NCBI GenBank assembly: GCA_021030905.1
Contig: JAGFMI010000002.1
Coordinates: 1,674,001 to 1,738,000, forward strand
Length of the DNA stretch: 64,000 nt
DNA from: Pyrenula massariospora
Lineage: Eukaryota > Ascomycota > Eurotiomycetes > Pyrenulales > Pyrenulaceae
Direction: 5' to 3'
Position 1 is the stretch's first letter. Each line of letters opens with the position of its first letter. The position numbers were made by a program, and so were the translations under genes. This document shows positions 20,713 through 30,200 of this stretch, in pieces. The notes under the pieces are model-generated. The model saw only the letters and a list, made by a program, of their open reading frames with translations. It had not been told where the DNA came from and made no database searches.

Positions 20713-22623
20713 CTAGTCCTCATCTTCATCCTCCTCTTCCACACCCAACCACCCATCCTCCAACAGACTACTACTCGCCACAAAACTAAACCCGCCAAAC
20801 GGATCTCCAGCACCGGCGCTCAACGGCCCCTCCCCACTCCTCTCCAACGTCCTCCGGCTCAGCGCCATGCCCGTAAACGAGCTATCAAAATTCTCCGCGA
20901 GCTCCGGATCCGTGATCAGCGGCCGAATCGGCGGCTCCAGCTCCCTCCTCTTCATCTTCACCCAATCAATCTTCCGGAAGAAGCGGTGTTTCTTCATGAT
21001 GGCTATATCCGGCGGGCCCTTGGCGCCTAGGCGTTTGTTCGGCTCTTTCCTCAGCAAGCGCGTGAGGAGGTCCTTTGCGTCCGGGCTGAGGAAGAAGGGG
21101 AGCGAGAGCTTCTGCTTCATGATGTTCTGCTGGATCTTGGTGTAGTTGTTTCCGCCGAAGGGTGGGGCACCGGTCATGAGGTCGACGCCGAGCGCGCCCA
21201 GGGACCACCAGTCGCAGGCCTTGGTGTAGCCGGGGCCGTAGGCGGAGAGCTCGCTGCCCTTGATGACTTCGGGGGCCATGTACTCCAAGGTGCCGATCGC
21301 TGTGGAGTTTGCGCGGGAAGAGTTGGGTGTTCCGGGGTCGTCGATGGCGACTTTTGAGAGACCGAAATCGGTGAGGAGCAGGTGGCCCTCGGCGTCGAGG
21401 AGGCAGTTTTCTGGCTTGAGATCGCGGTAGATGACACCGACTTCGTGGTGGAGATGTTCGAGGGCGAGGATCATTTCGGCCATGTAGAAAGCGGCGACGG
21501 GTTCGGTGAAGAATTTCTCAAGCTCGAGGTGGTGAAAGAGTTCTCCGCCAGAAGCGTATTCAAGGATTAAGTATAGCTTTTCATGGTCTTGAAAGGCGTA
21601 ATAGAGATTGACGATGAAAGGATGGCGGTTGACGGATTCAAGAATGGAGCGCTCGTTTTTGGTCTGCTCAATGAGTTTCTTGTGCACAGTCAGAGATGCT
21701 TTCCGGAACTGCTTTTGAGCAAAGAGCCGGCCCGTTGCATTTTGCTTGACCAGGATAACAGTACCATAAGTGCCCTTTCCTAGCGTTTTGAGGGGGGTGA
21801 AATCAGACGCAGTCATTTTCCGGCAGAGCTGAGAACTGGCGCGCTGGTCTGGACAAATTGTGGACAGTGACGAAGCTTCTGCAGTCTCCAACTCGGTATT
21901 GATGAAGTCCTGGTCCAAAGGTATCTCATAGCTACACATCTCAGCGCTAGAGTCATATTCCGTTCCTTGATCGGATGCCTTGCTTGACTCGCTGGTCGGT
22001 GAGTGCGAGCCAAAATGGCTTCGTGTCTTCGACACCGATCGACTACCGGGTCGGCTGCCTAGACCAAGCGCATCTAATTGAAGCTTTAGATTGCTGATTC
22101 CAGGGGAGGCAGGGCGAATGTATGGACTTGCTCCGGCAAGAGCAGGAATACGAGGAGTAGGTGACATGACACGCGAGACCGGAGCAGAGGAGTCAGAGTC
22201 TTCCCCGCCGGACTCGAGCCCACCGATGCCTTGGATAGCTGTAAGTGCGGGAGACCCTAAAGTTGCTTGACGTTTTCCCTTTCTTTTCTTCTTCTTGCCA
22301 GACTTCGGAGCGACCAAAGGATCTGGAATCGGCGCTGGAACTCTTCCACGGGCAAGCTCTGCATCAACACCAGATTTGAGTTGACCATGTAAAGATTTTG
22401 GTTGGGGAATGTTGATGCCGCTGCATGGTCTCGGGGGACTGCTTGGCCGGAACGGTGTGATTTCAGGCTCAACCGCCTCTTCCTCCTCTGCGTGATTGGC
22501 AATCACTGTGTTGGAAGCGGCCTCCTCGAGATGTTCAAGAATATCTGTATGTCCAAGACCTGTCATAACTGTCTCCAGATGCGCTTCTTCATTCGTTTGG
22601 TACTGCTCTTTGTTCCCTTCCAT
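20713..22623 (-). CDS. AGC-family protein kinase, Psk1/S6K-like, 636 aa
   Basis: A Ser/Thr kinase of the AGC group. The fission-yeast relative Psk1 acts downstream of TORC1 on ribosomal protein S6. The ATG at 22623 is used; the frame extends three codons further only from a TTG. Residues 1-270 are disordered, with a KKKKRKGKR basic cluster. The kinase domain begins near 273 (LGKGTYGTVILVK), with catalytic YRDLKPEN, DFGLS and MAPEVIKG. The activation segment carries a short insert (DPGTPNSSRANST). A C-terminal AGC extension ends with the hydrophobic motif FGGFSFVA, which contains the TOR-type phosphosite position. An acidic tail closes the protein. Assignment to Psk1 rather than Sch9 rests on the S6K-like kinase core and the absence of a C2 domain. 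No intron is seen. Confidence 0.85.
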   Translation of the reverse strand: MEGNKEQYQTNEEAHLETVMTGLGHTDILEHLEEAASNTVIANHAEEEEAVEPEITPFRPSSPPRPCSGINIPQPKSLHGQLKSGVDAELARGRVPAPIPDPLVAPKSGKKKKRKGKRQATLGSPALTAIQGIGGLESGGEDSDSSAPVSRVMSPTPRIPALAGASPYIRPASPGISNLKLQLDALGLGSRPGSRSVSKTRSHFGSHSPTSESSKASDQGTEYDSSAEMCSYEIPLDQDFINTELETAEASSLSTICPDQRASSQLCRKMTASDFTPLKTLGKGTYGTVILVKQNATGRLFAQKQFRKASLTVHKKLIEQTKNERSILESVNRHPFIVNLYYAFQDHEKLYLILEYASGGELFHHLELEKFFTEPVAAFYMAEMILALEHLHHEVGVIYRDLKPENCLLDAEGHLLLTDFGLSKVAIDDPGTPNSSRANSTAIGTLEYMAPEVIKGSELSAYGPGYTKACDWWSLGALGVDLMTGAPPFGGNNYTKIQQNIMKQKLSLPFFLSPDAKDLLTRLLRKEPNKRLGAKGPPDIAIMKKHRFFRKIDWVKMKRRELEPPIRPLITDPELAENFDSSFTGMALSRRTLERSGEGPLSAGAGDPFGGFSFVASSSLLEDGWLGVEEEDEDED

Positions 22624-23381
22624 GCCAGGCAACGTAAGCGATTTTAGCTATTAAAAAGTCCGAGCGGCTTCTTCGAGCGAATCTTGTGCTGTATATATAC
22701 TGTGCGAGTATCTCTGTGATCTAACAAGTTGCGCAAATCTGTTCGCTGTTGTATGCTTTCAAAAAGCGCCACATATGTTGGCTTGGTGAGTATGCCCTAG
22801 AACGCGCCGTCCGGTCAGGGTAGTTCTTTCCAAAGAATTAGAAAGACTCACGATTTTAAATTAGACGTGTAATTCAAATGTTTACCGTCCGCCCTTCTTC
22901 AGGACGGACCGCGTCCCCCTAGCCAAATCACTCCAAGTACAAGGGATCCGAAAATTGGTGTGCGCTGGTGAGCTGAAATAAGATCTAGCCAGAGACAAGC
23001 AAGAACAAAGACATTGAAAGAGGTGGTTGGAGACGTTGAGGCAGCGATTTGGCCCATAGATGATAAAATGTAATGTGGAAGAGAGACTATATTTGTAGTC
23101 TGACGAGGTTCTAGGTTTTGCGAGTCGTGAAATGTAATTCTTGATCAACCTTTAAGGGTGAGGTGGACTTGCGGCGGATTTTCTGACAACACTCTTCACC
23201 TCTTACGAGCTAAAGCCGTTTGTAGTAAGGTGGTGTCGAAAGCTTGGCAAGGCCGGGGAATATGGAGATTTTAATCCGAGAAACATGAGATGGCAAAAAA
23301 GAGGCTCGGTATCAGAGGTCATAGCTCATCTGATTATTAGCATTAGCGCTCGCCTGGCGTATATTGGATGCTCCACGATTT
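22624..23381. promoter_or_regulatory. Upstream region shared by the kinase (minus) and FolB gene (plus)
   Basis: A 758-bp divergent intergenic region. No conserved element is obvious, and no frame reads like protein. Confidence 0.4.
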
Positions 23382-24230
23382 ATGACACCCAGCCTCGAGA
23401 TGCCTTCTACCGAGCAATTGCCCCAGTTGCAAAAATATGACTCTGTCTCAGTCCGGAATATCCAAGCCGACATCGTCGTTGGCGAAGACGCTTGGGGTCG
23501 CCAGGGCAAGCTACAACCAGCTGATATTTCAGTATCGCTCTATCTGTCAGATGCCATCAGCGCGGCTGCAGAAACGGACGACGTCACGAAGACAATCAAT
23601 TATAGTGAGTTGTGCAAGGGCATTTTCGGGATACTGCAGAACGAGGCTGGTTTCCCATCGCTCGTTGCCTTAGCGGCTGAGATCAACCCTACCCACCCAG
23701 CGTGTACTTGGTGTCCAAGTGATATTGGTCTTATGGGATGGAGGACCGAGGTTCTATTACCAAAGGCCGTCTTGCACAGTACGTCCGGCATTACTTTCCT
23801 CTTAGAGCGTGACTGCAATATCCCGACAAATTCGCAAGCGACCTTTCTTCAAATCTTCCGCGTCGATGACATCCAATGCGCATGTATACTAGGGGTGAAC
23901 GACCATGAGCGTTTGGAAAAGCAGCCCGTATCTATTTCTTTGACCTTTCAAACTCTCGGTTGTGGCCAAGACGAATGGCCGTCGGGCGGACCTGACAGTC
24001 CAGTTCGAGATGTTTCATTTTGCTACCCGAAATTAGTGAAGATGGTTACAGTGGCCGTGAAAGACTCTAATTTCCTAACCGTTGAGGCACTTGCGACTTG
24101 TGTGGCCAGAGTTGCAACAGTTGATTTGGACATCAAGGAGGTTACGGTGAAGGTGAAGAAGCCGTTTGCCATTCCTCGAATTGATGGACCCGTGGTGGAG
24201 ATCACAAGGAGCAAAGCCTTCTTCCAATAG
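23382..24230 (+). CDS. Stand-alone two-domain dihydroneopterin aldolase (FolB), 282 aa
   Basis: FolB converts dihydroneopterin to hydroxymethyl-dihydropterin in folate synthesis. The ATG at 23382 is used, since the open frame begins upstream only at a TTG. The first FolB domain (about 20-130) starts VSVRNIQADIVVGEDAWGR. The second (about 155-280) contains CILGVNDHERLEKQPVSI and later FLTVEALATCVARV. This is the tandem arrangement found at the N-terminus of fungal trifunctional Fol1. Here the frame stops after the second domain and no HPPK or DHPS sequence follows. It may be a paralogue of the FolB part of Fol1, active or regulatory. The catalytic Glu of the GVxxxER motif is present in domain 2 and replaced in domain 1. 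Confidence 0.85.
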   Translation: MTPSLEMPSTEQLPQLQKYDSVSVRNIQADIVVGEDAWGRQGKLQPADISVSLYLSDAISAAAETDDVTKTINYSELCKGIFGILQNEAGFPSLVALAAEINPTHPACTWCPSDIGLMGWRTEVLLPKAVLHSTSGITFLLERDCNIPTNSQATFLQIFRVDDIQCACILGVNDHERLEKQPVSISLTFQTLGCGQDEWPSGGPDSPVRDVSFCYPKLVKMVTVAVKDSNFLTVEALATCVARVATVDLDIKEVTVKVKKPFAIPRIDGPVVEITRSKAFFQ

Positions 24231-24378
24231 TCTGGGCGTCCTGCGAGGGTAGATAGAAAAATACACATGCGACCTGAGACGACAGAATAAGCATTTGCGC
24301 TTGGGAATGAATAGTATGAATATCATGCAAAAATTGTTCACTGGTCACCCGTTTTCTCTCAACACTCGTTTCAAATAT

Positions 24379-24986
24379 CTACTCCCTTTGCAGCATGACC
24401 ATTACCCCCATCATACCCAGCATCACCGTCTTTAGCCACAGATGCTCGCTCAGCATAATCGTGACATACCCAACAGCTGGCACGTAACCCCTCACACTGC
24501 CAATGATATCCGTCGTCCGATTCAAATATGACTGACCCCTCGCATAAAGCTCCGTATCATCCGCAATATTGTTGTCTCCCTTTGTAAGAAGCTGCGGCGA
24601 GCTGGGCCTGTCACAGAAAAAAAAATTAGACTCTATCCCGTTCATACCTCTAGACACAACCAAACTACTCACCCCTGATCCACACCCTTATCAAACTTCC
24701 TCACCACCCGATGCACAATCGGAATATCCTTCCCCTTTACATTGTACACCACGATCTCGCCCACATCGGCCCCGGTGTCCCGGTTCCAGAGGAACAAGAG
24801 GTCTCCGCGCTGGAAGGCGGGCTCCATGGACCCGGACAGGACGACGACGATGGGCGAAGGGGAGTTGGAGATCACGCTCAGCGACTTCCAGAGCATGAAG
24901 GCGGTGCTGAGGACGAGGGCAAAGTTGAGGAGTTGGAGGGCGGTTGCGCGGGGGGTGGAGAGGTAGGGGGAGAGCATGGAGAGCAT
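24379..24986 (-). CDS. sec11: Signal peptidase complex catalytic subunit Sec11 (2 exons, 180 aa)
   Basis: Cleaves signal peptides in the ER membrane. Exon 1 is 24986-24673 and exon 2 is 24607-24379, with a 65-bp intron (GTGAGT donor, GACAG acceptor) that restores [16 protein letters not shown]. One membrane segment lies at about 17-40. The catalytic Ser53 is in LSGSMEP, His92 in PIVHRVV and an Asp near 116 in TKGDNN. A second conserved block is [17 protein letters not shown], and the C-terminal hydrophobic segment follows. Length equals the usual Sec11 length. A second ATG, three codons downstream, is an alternative start. It is divergent from the cupin gene. Confidence 0.93.
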
Positions 24987-25633
24987 CTTGGAGGTGGTTT
25001 TGTGAGTTGTGGGCTTGAGAGACGAGGTATGGATGGTCGTAGGGCGGAGTTCAGTCGATGAGACGATATCTTAGCGCTGAGATGTCATGGAGGGTGCCTG
25101 AGTACTTTTCGAGATGTTGGAGTGTTCTGATGCGGTCCACTTTGGGCAGTGGAAACAGGACAGTGTGTTGTCCGGTGGGTTAGCGTGTTGCGTAGGGCAG
25201 AGACACGTTGAGTTGGAAGGCTGCTGTATTTTCTCGTCTGACAGTTGAGGGCCTGCTCTGATAAGTATACGCGCGCACCAGTCAAAAGGTGAGGCACTTT
25301 GACCAATCGTGGTAGGGCCGGCGAAAGATGGCACGCTGGATAAAAAGCTCTCTCGAACAGGAATAGCGTTTACAGCGGAACCTTTTCCGTGGCTGAAGTT
25401 TTCTATCCGCTCCGGCCTGTGATAACTTGAGAAACGGCTGCCTTAGGTACTGGCGTGCTTACTGCGGGCCATGACTTCTGGTAGAAATATTTGAACAATC
25501 TCTAACCGTATGATGAGAGATAAGCCACTAACTGAGCTTGAGATTTGCACCCGCCTACAAAAGGGGAGGGTAAGTATCAAGGTGAGTTCCCTTTGTTGTT
25601 TGTTCATAATTATCGAACAAGTCGCTTTCCAAA
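24987..25633. promoter_or_regulatory. Upstream region shared by Sec11 (minus) and the cupin gene (plus)
   Basis: A 647-bp divergent intergenic region without a coding frame or an obvious element. Confidence 0.4.
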
Positions 25634-26337
25634 ATGCCTCGCACAAATACGTCAAACGAAAAGTCCATGACGCTCGATCTCCTAGCTGGACGGGTGACTT
25701 TCGTATTTCCGACGCCCGATGACCAGCAAAACCGAACGACAATCATTATTCCAGAAGGAAGTAAATGGACGCCTACCCTGCATTGGCATGAAGCGTACGT
25801 GGAATATGTGGAAGTGCTGAAAGGTAGAGTTCGTTTTACGGTCGGTGATCAGGTCATGGAGCGAGGCCCTGAGGATGGTCCCGTCCGGATCGAAAAATAC
25901 GTGCCCCATGAGTTTATGAGAGCAGATGCCTTGAAGCAGGGGGGCGAGAAGGACGAGGGAGACGTTGAAGTTCGGGAGTGGACGGATCCTGGTTCGCGAA
26001 TGTCCTATCCCGCTTGAAATTCGCGAAGCTGATCGAGATGATAGACGACGGGTTCAAGGCGGTGTTTTTCCACAATGTCATGTCGATTTTCAACGAATCT
26101 GGGGGCAAGCTGGATCCCGGAAATGGCCTGCAGCTTTTAGCGACTATTGCCTATGTCGATAATTTTGTTGTCTTAGTTCGGGGCCCTATCGGCTTCTACC
26201 TTACGCACACGCTGTACAAGGTTGGGAGTGCCGTTGCTTGGCTACTGGGATACAAGACATGGTATAAGGACTTTACTCCTGAACGGTATCATGCCGTCGC
26301 CGCAGCTGGTGGAAAGTCAAAGGTCAAATCATTGTGA
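25634..26337 (+). CDS. Cupin-fold protein with a C-terminal membrane-like segment (2 exons, 216 aa)
   Basis: The function is unknown. The N-terminal half has a cupin barrel: HWHEAYVEYVEVLKGRVRF with metal-type His and Glu residues, then KYVPHEF for the second motif. Two overlapping open frames are joined by a 53-bp intron (25992-26044). Its donor is the uncommon GTTCGC and the acceptor is ATAG. Joining gives EWTDPDDGFKAVFFHN, a smooth family-like sequence, whereas unspliced sequence runs into a stop. The C-terminal part has a hydrophobic stretch (VDNFVVLVRGPIGFYLTH) and ends KSKVKSL. The odd donor leaves a small chance that the gene is frameshifted rather than spliced. Confidence 0.72.
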
Positions 26338-27231
26338 AAGCTTGGAGTGGGAGATCATCTTCGTGAACGAGTTGGCGTTCGGGGCTTACCGCGCATTCTC
26401 TATGAGCATCGGAGGGATGGATTTTTCATTAATTTTCTTCAGGTACCAGCCTCGATCGAGTCACTAACAAAACTTGAAATACTCGACTGCCGTGGTGGAT
26501 ATTTCGCATTCATCTAGACGCTTTGGCTGAACTTTCCACACCATTGCACTCTCTCTGGACGAACAGCTTCCGCTGAACAAGACTTGCTTTTAAGGTGGGA
26601 AAACATCACATCTTCTCCACTAACAGATCCTCCAATCCTGGATACATCTACTTCAATGCGTCCTATGAGCAGGTCAAGTAAAGTTTTCGCTATCCCCGGA
26701 GATATGCTCTGGATCCTCGGTCGTCACGTAGGATTGGCAGTGCTCGGTCTCACCAATGACGTCGAAACGATCAGATGTATTCCCTTTTGATGGAACTTAA
26801 GCCTGATATTGCTAATTCTTTACTCGCATCCATTACATACTAAGGTACCTGCTAATCTAGGGTCGAGAAAGCGGCGCCGTGGCGACTTCCCTCGTGGTTG
26901 CCAAGCAATGTCCATCGTCCCTTCCTTCCCTTCAGCATCACTTCACATTCTCGTTACTCCCTTACTCCACATAGTAAACATTCATTTTTCGCTTTTCGGA
27001 CGCTCAGGTCTTTCTCATCTAAAGCTGTCCGATCGTGTACCATCAAACTGCTCCAATCTCCGCGTTTGGTGGCCTGAAGGCGCTCTCACGGAAGACCACT
27101 CGCTCGAACCTCTATCAAGTCGGCTATTCAGCCACTTTGCGGTTTCCTTTACCTCTTAAAATTTTGCGCGTCACGCCCTCTTACTTCCCGTGTTTTCCCG
27201 CTCCGACAGGACGACGAAGACATTGGCAAAC
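26338..27231. other. Intergenic, upstream of the NFX1-type helicase
   Basis: Contains the cupin 3' flank and the helicase promoter. Small open frames (for example 26584-26790) have no motif. The last 200 bases include a pyrimidine-rich leader near 27110-27200. Confidence 0.45.
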
Positions 27232-30200
27232 ATGACGACCTTTATCCGAGCGGCGCCGGCGTTGTTGCATCAATCCTCAAAAGACCGTCCGGACAAGTCT
27301 CGGCCTGTGATCTCCACCAAGATTGCGAATTGTTTGAGCCTCAATGCAAGATCGGCACATAATGGATTCGACGATGATGGGCCCGGCAATCTCAGCACAA
27401 TGGGTGCGCGCCATGACAATGACCATGTTCATGTAAAGAATATTAGAATTCTACCTACGGTGGACGAATGTCTATCCGTCTGTCGTCCCCCCTACGTCCC
27501 CAAGAAGAGCCTTTGCGAAAGGCATCATCTGGAAGCAGGACCGTCGCGGCTACTGGATACCTTGTTCCGTCAATTACGATACGAAAGTACCGAGAGCTTG
27601 CGAGACATTTGCTATACTGCAGCTCAGGAGCTTTATCTTGATATGAGTCCTGAGTACACGCCGAACTATCTACACCGCAAAGAAACACGGGCTGAACGCC
27701 GGTATTTTGCCTATCGAAATGCCCGCATCGAAGACATGTTCGCAGATGAGCAGCAAGGTCTTCTTGTTCAAATATCGTACGACTGTCCGCAGTCAATGAA
27801 GGAGAACAAGATGAGGGATTCTGGCCGCCTGGAGGAGGGGATGCTCTGCGCTTTGATTGGAATTGATGAACACAAGGCTGAGCTTTCAATAACCTTTTTT
27901 GAGATTAATCTGCGCCAGTCTACTTTTGCGATGGATCCAAAAGGGGGAGGGAATGGCCTCCGCGCTGCTATTCACGTCTCATTCGCTGAGAAAGATAACA
28001 CTGACGACCTTCTACGTATGGTGCGCCACGTACAAGGTATCGATGCAAGCCGCTTTGTATTAGTTGAGTTTCCGGGTGCTCTGTACGCAGGTTTCTATTG
28101 GCATTTGAAAAAATTGCAGGAGCTCCAGACCACCGATATCGCCTTCTCCACAACGGTCGCGCCACGTCGAAATGCGCAACCGGTGCCCGTCGTATCTATT
28201 ACAGAACCAAGTCTTCAATATGAGAATTCGGTACCCCTTGTGCTAGCGCCAGCCTACACGTGTCATCCGAAATTCGAGGTTGACCTGAAGCCCGTGACTT
28301 CTATCGAACAAAAACTCCCTATCACTGCCTTTGAGGCCGGGTCACGTGAAGCCACTATCGACTTTCTTACAGACCACAGCTCTCTCGATGAAGCTCAAGC
28401 TGTGGCGTTCTGTGAGACTATGACTCGCGAAATAGCTTTCACTCAGGGCCCACCTGGAACTGGAAAGACTTTCCTTGGTATCGCTCTCGCGAGAACCATT
28501 CTTGCTTCTCGTGTACCGCCTCATCTCAAGCCTATCCTGGTGACCTGTCTGACAAACCATGCGCTGGATAGTTTCCTAAAGGGGTTGGTTGACGCTGGCG
28601 TCAATAAAATAGCTCGTATAGGCAGTGGCAGTCGTGAAGAGTGGACTAAAGGACATCTACTGAAGGCTATTTCCAGGAAAACGAAGCTAAAGGACACAGA
28701 GTTTCATGACAAGAGGGACGCGGAACTTAAGAGACGGGATGCTTTCAACGAAATGAGAGGTCTAAGCGAGGCACTGATTGCAGAGCGCAAGACAGGCATG
28801 ATTAGCTGGTTTGCCGTGAGAAACTACCTGAAAGCTTCTCAACCGAGGATTTATGAACAGCTCGTAACGGATATCGACTCTCCCCATGCCCAGTCTTTTG
28901 CATTTCGGTATTGGGCAGGTGGTGGAGATCTACGTCATCTGAGGCAGCTGGAGGTGGAGCTCAAGACCGTCATCGACCAGGACGCCCGCCGAGAAGTCGA
29001 CTTGGAGGACGTCCAGACCGCACTGAATAAGATCTCCCTTCATGCGGAGACCACCAGTGCCGATGCCGAATTCAATGTCTGGCGCCATGGTCTTGAACAA
29101 CGACGGACATTAATCAGAGATTGGGGAAAGCAGGTCGATCCAGATGTACTCTCGCATGAATTGGTTGATCTCCAACTAGATCACTTCGACGCCGATCAAG
29201 CTTTGCTCAATGCTCGCCATTCCATCGATGCCAGGTGTCTCTCTGATCAGAACGTTATTGGAATGACGACTACGGCTTGTGCTCGAAACTATGCGCTGCT
29301 GAAAAAGCTGGATCTGCAAGTCGTCATGTGTGAGGAGGCTGCAGAGGTTATGGAACCACACACGATCTGTTCACTCCTCCAATCAGTTGAGCACGCGATC
29401 TTCATCGGCGATCCGTTGCAACTCAGGCCTCAGGTTGAAGAAAAACTATTGAAGACAGAATTGGACATGGGCCCCGATTATCGACTTGATGAGTCGTTGT
29501 TTGAAAAGTTCATGCGGCCTAGAGATCCGGACATCATGCCGATGCCGGTTTCCCAACTGGCAATACAACGCAGAATGCATCCAAGCGTCGCTGAAATCAC
29601 TCGTTTGACATATCCATACTTGATCGACCATTCGCTAACAGCTTCCCATCCGCCCACAGAAGGCATGGCTCATCGCATGTTTTGGTTTCATCACACTGCA
29701 ACCGAGACGTCACCCCTGAATTCTGTCACCAAGTCGTACTCCAATGACTTTGAAGCTGCCATGATCTTCGGACTTGTCAAATACCTTCTCCGAGGAGGAG
29801 CGTATGCCTTGGGGGAGATAGCTGTTATCACAGCGTACAAGGGCCAGCTTGCGCTGCTCAAGAAGATGTTCAAGGGAACATGCCCGGTGTGGCTGCATCC
29901 GAAAGACCGAGAAGCTCTTATTGAGGATGGATCACTCGAAGAAACCTCGAACGAGGTAAGGCAAGAGGTAGCGATGTCTGAAATGTTGCGAATAGCCACC
30001 GTCGATAACTTTCAAGGCGAAGAGGCGAAGATAATCATCATATCTCTTGTTCGAAGCCTCAAACCTGGGTTTTTGGCAACTGAGAACCGAGTCAATGTCA
30101 TGTGCAGCCGTGCTCGAAATGGACTCTATATATTTGGCAATACCGAGCTCTTTCAGCGTGTTCCGATGTGGCGCAAGATTGCACGAGTCTTCCAGAATCA

